A stretch of 64,000 nt of DNA from Mediterraneibacter agrestimuris (GTDB taxonomy: Bacteria; Bacillota; Clostridia; Lachnospirales; Lachnospiraceae): positions 1 to 64,000 of the forward strand of contig NZ_CALPDG010000011.1 of assembly GCF_943193195.1 (NCBI RefSeq), in the 5' to 3' direction. Shown in pieces: positions 63,305 to 64,000 of this stretch (its first letter is position 1; the number at the start of each line of letters is the position of its first letter). The notes below the pieces were generated by a model. That model had not been told where the DNA came from, did no database searches, and saw only the letters and a program-made list of their open reading frames with translations. Position numbers and translations under genes: made by a program.

Positions 63305-64000
63305 ATGTACCTGTTATTTCCAGTTGTACTTTTTATTATGATTTTCTTCTTTTTCATAAATCATGCCCGCAAAAAACGGATCATCTGTAAAATACGCTGT
63401 ATGTCCTGCTGCGAAAAATGTGAGCTTTTAAACCACCTTGCAGAACCCTTTGGTTTTTGTTACGATTCAAAGCAGGATATCTTTTCCTCCCGCACTGATG
63501 CATGGCAGAAAATGTTTGGCTATGGAACTGCCTATGATAAAGCTGCCCTTCCTTTGAACATGATTTTTAACACAGAACCTGTTTATTTCAACTATGACAA
63601 AAAAACATGGCTGATTCAGATGTGGAAAGGTCAGTATGGAATCAATGCCGGAGCGGAAGTCGGTATTTATCATGCAAACCGGACCATAGCTCCCGCACTC
63701 AGACATCAGACGATATTTACTGCCGTAGATGAGTCAGAAATGCTCCCGCTTGAAATCTGTCTGTTCTTTGGGGAAGAATTGCTTTTTACCACTTCCCATA
63801 CTCATTGGTGGCTGACTGGATTCTATATGGGATTCTGGGCACCGCCCGCTTCCTTAAGTGCCCGGATCAAAATCACATTCCCAAACTCAGAAATGTGCGC
63901 GTCTTTCCTTCATGCTCTGTCTGATTTAGGCTACAGACCAGGAGAATACTGTCAGGACTTAAACACCGTACACCTGCTTTTCACTCAACCCAAGACCGTA
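63305..64000 (+). CDS. DUF4474 protein, cut by the window end
   Basis: Begins at ATG 63305 behind ATGAGGTTG and is open to the window end (232 codons seen). The protein starts with a membrane span (LLFPVVLFIMIFFFFI), then a basic cysteine-rich turn (CKIRCMSCCEKCELL), then the DUF4474 domain: EPFGFCYDSKQDIFSSRTDAW, MFGYGTAYD, PVYFNYDKKTWLIQMWKGQYG and GAEVGIYHA. DUF4474 proteins are common in Lachnospiraceae and of unknown function. The last part seen (HWWLTGFYMGFW) continues the domain. The C-terminus is not visible. Confidence 0.75.
   Translation, partial: MYLLFPVVLFIMIFFFFINHARKKRIICKIRCMSCCEKCELLNHLAEPFGFCYDSKQDIFSSRTDAWQKMFGYGTAYDKAALPLNMIFNTEPVYFNYDKKTWLIQMWKGQYGINAGAEVGIYHANRTIAPALRHQTIFTAVDESEMLPLEICLFFGEELLFTTSHTHWWLTGFYMGFWAPPASLSARIKITFPNSEMCASFLHALSDLGYRPGEYCQDLNTVHLLFTQPKTV

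Noticed and set aside
1-64000. rRNA, tRNA, prophage or intact insertion sequence
   Set aside because: No cloverleaf-like gene with a CCA or tRNA consensus, no rRNA stretch, no transposase, integrase or phage structural gene was recognised.

Overview
The window looks like a chromosomal segment of a Gram-positive, anaerobic gut Firmicute of the Lachnospiraceae (Blautia/Dorea/Mediterraneibacter type). The evidence is the AGGAGG-type ribosome sites, the TTGACA/TATAAT promoters, the Firmicutes LexA box at recA, RNase Y, the sporulation-type SpoIIM and SpoVB-like proteins, the ferredoxin-type nitrite/sulfite reductase, a Bce-type peptide-sensing module, and several families I associate with Lachnospiraceae (DUF5662, DUF5716, DUF5717, DUF4474). 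About 85 percent of the genes lie on the minus strand. I saw no rRNA, tRNA, CRISPR array, intact transposase or integrase.

Layout. 1-1.4 kb is a decayed edge: a frameshifted acetyltransferase remnant, tag, a remnant of an AlbA-type ATP-binding protein, an unlisted 36-codon hydrophobic ORF and a 101-bp palindromic element. 1.4-8.3 kb holds a siroheme reductase and the lower glycolytic genes gap, pgk, tpiA and gpmI. 8.3-12.6 kb is an iron-sulfur/tRNA thiolation operon (iscR, iscS, iscU, mnmA, PHP phosphatase) with a clear promoter and a likely IscR operator. 12.6-19 kb holds a SpoVB-like flippase, spoIIM-like, nudF, rny, recX and recA with a perfect SOS box. 19-22.4 kb is an unusual operon: sugar-binding lipoprotein, a glycogen-debranching-enzyme homologue that has lost every catalytic residue, and a DUF5662 protein. 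22.4-34 kb holds a UvrD-like helicase, gltX, a BspA-type repeat protein, purB, purC, a sodium/solute symporter and an ABC exporter. 34-39 kb holds a beta-hydroxyacid dehydrogenase, a histidine phosphatase, luxS and an amino-acid ABC transporter.

39-44.6 kb is the most enigmatic unit: a three-gene operon with its own promoter, coding for a 1098-residue repeat protein, a degenerate Hsp70/actin-fold protein and a TPR protein. 44.7-49.4 kb is a Bce-like response regulator/kinase/ABC detoxification module. 49.7-51.7 kb is a PadR-HAAS-DUF4097 envelope-stress-like operon. 53.4-54.9 kb is an AT-rich accessory island with a type III toxin-antitoxin locus (ToxN/AbiQ nuclease preceded by a short repeat RNA and a terminator) beside a broken gene. 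54.9-64 kb holds topB, galM, ppk1, a patatin, an ABC-F protein and a DUF4474 gene cut by the window end.

Intergenic spaces carry several small dispersed palindromic repeats: four copies of one REP-like element, a G/C-rich AGCGAG repeat between pgk and tpiA, and two large palindromes of about 100-120 bp. Functions are assigned from motifs and remembered family features; no database search was possible.
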